From: an uncultured cyanobacterium
Lineage (GTDB): Bacteria > Cyanobacteriota > Cyanobacteriia > Thermostichales > Thermostichaceae
Direction of reading: 5' to 3'
Assembly (NCBI GenBank): GCA_937944885.1
Contig: CALFBB010000027.1
Span: 1 to 64,000, forward strand
Length of the DNA stretch: 64,000 bases
This document shows positions 61,422 to 64,000 of this stretch, one piece after another; position 1 is the stretch's first letter, and each line of letters begins with the position of its first letter. Both the position numbers and the translations under genes were made by a program. Below the pieces are notes generated by a model. It saw nothing but the letters and a program-made list of their open reading frames with translations. It ran no database searches and had not been told where the DNA came from.

Positions 61422-62678
61422 GTGAATCGGAAGAGGGGGAGCCGGCTGATTTCTGTTTGGGTGGGGCTGGGCACGGCTGGGATCCTGCTGGGTTTGTTTT
61501 TGGCTTTGCCTGCCTCCAAGGCAGCTGAGTCGGGATCCCTGCAACCTCAGGTGGAGGGCTACCTAACCCGGTTGACCCAGCGAGGGTTTCCCAAAGCAGC
61601 ACAAGGGGTGTGGCTACAGACAGGTAAGCAGGTACTGGCGCAACATCAAGGCTCAACGCCTTTACCGGCGGCTTCCTTAACCAAGGTGGCGACGACATTG
61701 GCCAGTTTGTATCAATTTGGCCCGGAGCATCGCTTTGTAACTCTGTTTGGCACCTCCGGTTCTGTGGACAATGGTGTCTTGCAGGGAGATTTGTGGGTGC
61801 TAGGGGGTGAGGATCCCCTATTTGTGTGGGAAGACGCGATTGCGGTTGGCAATGTGCTCAATGCCCAGGGGATCCGTCAGGTCACAGGGGATCTGGTGAT
61901 TGTTGGTCGTTTTTACATGAACTTTTTCCCACAGCCGGAGCGCTCTGGGACTCTATTGCGACAGGGATTGAACGGTCGAGGCTGGCCGGCAGAGGCAGAG
62001 GTTCAGTTTCAAACCCTACCGCCCGGTACTCCTAGACCGGAGGTCAATATTCGGGGTTCAGTGCGCATGACGGAGGGGATCCCTGCGGAGTGGCAAGTAT
62101 TGGTTAAACATGAATCGGCGCCGCTGCTTCGTCTGCTCAAGCTGATGAACCTTTACAGCAATAATCTCATGGCAGACATGTTGGCGGATGCGGTAGGGGG
62201 TGCCAAGGAGGTATCCCGAATCTGTCGGACCTTGACCGGGATCCCTGCTGAGGAGATCCAACTGATCAATGGATCGGGGTTGGGGGTTGAAAACCGTATT
62301 TCTCCGCGTGCCAATGTAGCGCTGTTGCAAGCCATTCAAGCTTTGTTACAGGAGAAACAGCTCTCTTTGGCGGATGTTTTTGCCGTTGTTGGGCAGGATG
62401 TTGGGGTACTGGAACGGCGACTTTTGCCTGCTGTTTTGATTGCCAAATCTGGGACTTTGAATAGGGTAAGCACACTGGCGGGTGTACTGCCAACGGAACG
62501 GGGAGATATTTGGTTTGCCCTGATGAATGGGGGCACCGATTTGGTAGGATTTCGCACAGAGCAAGGTCAATTTTTAAGACAACTTCAGGAGCAACAGGGA
62601 TCCCCCCATGCTCTGCCTCCCCGCTGGATCCCTGTAGAAGTGGCAGCTCGGTCACGAACTGAATGGATGGGGGAATAG
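61422..62678 (+). CDS. dacB: D-alanyl-D-alanine carboxypeptidase/endopeptidase, PBP4 type (family S13)
   Basis: 418 residues from GTG 61422, preceded by GAGG at 8 nt. The frame opens at 61392. A signal peptide (about 1-35, 'LISVWVGLGTAGILLGLFLALPASKA') targets the periplasm. Penicillin-binding motifs: 'PAASLTKVATT' (SxxK), 'LYSNNLMADML' (SxN) and 'LIAKSGTLN' (KSG for KTG). The large insertion usual in S13 enzymes between SxxK and SxN is reduced. It would trim pentapeptides or cleave cross-links in peptidoglycan. Confidence 0.9.
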   Translation: MNRKRGSRLISVWVGLGTAGILLGLFLALPASKAAESGSLQPQVEGYLTRLTQRGFPKAAQGVWLQTGKQVLAQHQGSTPLPAASLTKVATTLASLYQFGPEHRFVTLFGTSGSVDNGVLQGDLWVLGGEDPLFVWEDAIAVGNVLNAQGIRQVTGDLVIVGRFYMNFFPQPERSGTLLRQGLNGRGWPAEAEVQFQTLPPGTPRPEVNIRGSVRMTEGIPAEWQVLVKHESAPLLRLLKLMNLYSNNLMADMLADAVGGAKEVSRICRTLTGIPAEEIQLINGSGLGVENRISPRANVALLQAIQALLQEKQLSLADVFAVVGQDVGVLERRLLPAVLIAKSGTLNRVSTLAGVLPTERGDIWFALMNGGTDLVGFRTEQGQFLRQLQEQQGSPHALPPRWIPVEVAARSRTEWMGE

Positions 62679-62691
62679 CCACACTTGGCGC

Positions 62692-62733
62692 AAGGTTTTC
62701 ATTTTAAGGTTTTCATTTTAAGGTTTTCATTTG
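62692..62733. repeat. Three 14-bp tandem repeats downstream of dacB
   Basis: AAGGTTTTCATTT(T/G) three times head to tail, starting 14 bp after the dacB stop. The remainder of the 286-bp spacer up to 62964 shows nothing recognisable. Confidence 0.93.
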
Positions 62734-62964
62734 TGGAAAACTCCGCCCACTACGCGTAGCCTACTGTAGATACAGCATCAGGAAGAGAGCCTAAGCCCTG
62801 CAAGGCTCACCATGGCAATCACACCTGGTTGCTCCCTTGTACCAATCCGCTGCCTGTGTTTTACAGACGGCAAGCAACAGCAGCCCCGAGCCCACGCCTG
62901 CAGCTAGAGTGGGCTGGTGGGATGAACTCAAACTTTGGATCTGGAAGTTGGATCTGGAAGGGGG

Positions 62965-64000
62965 CTAAACCTTAGTGGAAATCCCCAGCAATTGCAGGAT
63001 CCCGCGCAGGGGAATTTCCACCCAATTGGGGCGATTGTTCAATTCATACCCCAATTCGTAAATGGCTTTTTCCAACAAGTAGGCATCCAACAACACTTCT
63101 AGCTCCTGCCGATTACGGGGCAAAAAGTTGGATTGGGAGGCCACCTGCAAGTATTCTGCCAAGAAGCCCGCACTTACCCAGCGATGCCAGAACTGGGCCC
63201 AGTGCATCATGACGGATCGGTTGTCATCGTTGATCAAGCCACTCTCCAGTTGCTGGCGTAGGGTCATGCTGACGGCATAGTGGAAGGAGCGCAGCATCCC
63301 TGCCACATCCCGTAAAGGAAAGCGTTTCAGCCGCCGTTCCCCGAGAGAGCGGGCTGGTTCCCCTTCGAAATCGATGATGACAAAATCCTTACCGGTAAAC
63401 AGCACTTGGCCCAGGTGATAGTCGCCATGACAGCGGATGCGTAAAGCCGTGATCTTTTGCTCCAGAACCAAGCGAAAACGGCTCAAGATCTCGTCTTCTC
63501 GATCCTTAACCACACGGGCCAGCTTGGCTTCCGTTTCCGGCAGCTTGGCTATCTGTTTGCTAAGCAACGGAAACACCTGCCCGACCAAGTTGCGCATCGA
63601 CTGATAAATGGAGCGCTGATAGAGACTGGAAAAAGGCTCCGGGGCAAAGTCCTTGTCTTCGGTTTCGGCAGCTAAGGCCACATGCAGCTCAGCTGTGCGC
63701 TTGGCCAAAATCCGCACCGACTCCAGGTAACCGCCAATGGTAGCATAGGCTAATTCCGGTAGCGGTGATTGGGCTAGCTGCAGCAGGGATCCCTGCGGCA
63801 CCGGCACAGGGTCCACCTCATGGTGGTGGATCAGCACCGTCTCAAAGTATTGGCTTAAGCTGTCAAGGGTATAGCACCAGGCATCCCCCTCATTGGGAAT
63901 GTATTCTTGCAGAATGGCAAGGGTAATCGACTGGTGAGTGGGCTCAAAGCCAGAGGCTCCCTTGCGGCGACGATACTCCAGGGATCCCAGGAGTTTGGGC
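62965..64000 (-). CDS. treS: Maltokinase domain of trehalose synthase (TreS-Mak fusion), 5' part outside window
   Basis: The frame is open through the right edge. Upstream of the GTG at 63837 it still encodes conserved sequence (SLEYRRRKG, ITLAILQEYIPNEGDAW), so the gene is truncated here. The visible ~345 residues are the C-terminal maltokinase region: 'IRCHGDYHLGQVLFTGKDFVIIDFEGEPARSLGERRLKRFPLRDVAGMLRSFHYA' in parts, with the HGDYHLGQ catalytic loop and the IIDFEGEP metal motif. TreS interconverts maltose and trehalose, and the fused kinase makes maltose-1-phosphate for the GlgE route. The closing 'NNRPNWVEIPLRGILQLL' is typical. Confidence 0.93.
   Translation of the reverse strand, partial: PKLLGSLEYRRRKGASGFEPTHQSITLAILQEYIPNEGDAWCYTLDSLSQYFETVLIHHHEVDPVPVPQGSLLQLAQSPLPELAYATIGGYLESVRILAKRTAELHVALAAETEDKDFAPEPFSSLYQRSIYQSMRNLVGQVFPLLSKQIAKLPETEAKLARVVKDREDEILSRFRLVLEQKITALRIRCHGDYHLGQVLFTGKDFVIIDFEGEPARSLGERRLKRFPLRDVAGMLRSFHYAVSMTLRQQLESGLINDDNRSVMMHWAQFWHRWVSAGFLAEYLQVASQSNFLPRNRQELEVLLDAYLLEKAIYELGYELNNRPNWVEIPLRGILQLLGISTKV

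Overview
The window is a gene-dense chromosomal segment from a unicellular cyanobacterium. Diagnostic genes are rpaA (circadian/phycobilisome response regulator), ndhL followed by a DUF3007 gene, the arginine dihydrolase argZ, a DevBCA-type exporter, and several cyanobacterial families of unknown function (DUF3318, DUF3598, DUF4359). BamHI-like octamers GGGATCCC and their GGATCC cores occur every few hundred bases in genes on both strands, where most cyanobacteria carry HIP1 (GCGATCGC). Together with the GC-rich housekeeping genes this suggests a hot-spring Synechococcus of the JA-3-3Ab / JA-2-3B'a (Thermostichus) type. That placement is inference, since no 16S gene is present. I see no insertion sequence, prophage, CRISPR array or rRNA. 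Two tRNA genes are present, Leu-CAG and Thr-UGU.

Layout. 1-10.2 kb: a truncated SDR/NmrA protein, a two-domain histidine phosphatase, a catalytically degenerate dihydroorotase homologue, protoporphyrinogen oxidase, homoserine dehydrogenase, an orphan GvpF/L protein, a DUF3318 protein, surE and an NAD-type gap. 10.2-17.1 kb: small membrane proteins, a ZIP metal transporter, a DUF3598 protein, a CadD-like transporter and the murC-murB pair. 17.3-21.5 kb: devB-devC-devA and fcl. 21.5-29.7 kb: a polytopic membrane protein, a radical SAM/SPASM enzyme, a phosphoketolase/transketolase-like enzyme, glcE, a renalase-like flavoprotein, a probable decayed gene and a roadblock-like gene. 29.7-38 kb: tRNA-Leu, tgt, a response regulator, fni, an 844-residue protein joining a degenerate AAA+ domain to a NapH/NosR-like Fe-S membrane module, a 545-residue unknown and tRNA-Thr. 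38-43.9 kb: a VOC protein, an FKBP, 5-formyl-THF cyclo-ligase, a cytosine deaminase-like enzyme, an Hsp20 and a DUF62 enzyme. 44-49.6 kb: argZ, rpaA, a NIL-domain ferredoxin and cysS. 50-56.3 kb: a LysM/M23 peptidase, a FIST protein, a glutamine amidotransferase and a small thioredoxin-permease pair behind a palindromic operator candidate. 56.7-64 kb: an ADA-like deaminase, isoaspartyl peptidase, ndhL-DUF3007, a pseudo-receiver, a zinc-ribbon membrane protein, a PBP4-type carboxypeptidase and the 3' part of treS-maltokinase.

The genes are mostly single housekeeping units. Recognisable small units are murC-murB (ATGA overlap), devBCA, the membrane gene plus ZIP transporter, the thioredoxin-permease pair and ndhL-DUF3007. 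Several convergent neighbours overlap at their stop codons (4-29 bp), which shows compaction.

Most unusual features: (a) the AAA+/NapH-type fusion at 33160-35694, (b) the GGGATCCC octamer landscape, (c) a recurring signature of short (10-24 bp) tandem duplications in most longer spacers and in two genes, (d) the zinc-ligand-less dihydroorotase homologue, and (e) a multiply frameshifted gene remnant at about 28.8-29.2 kb.
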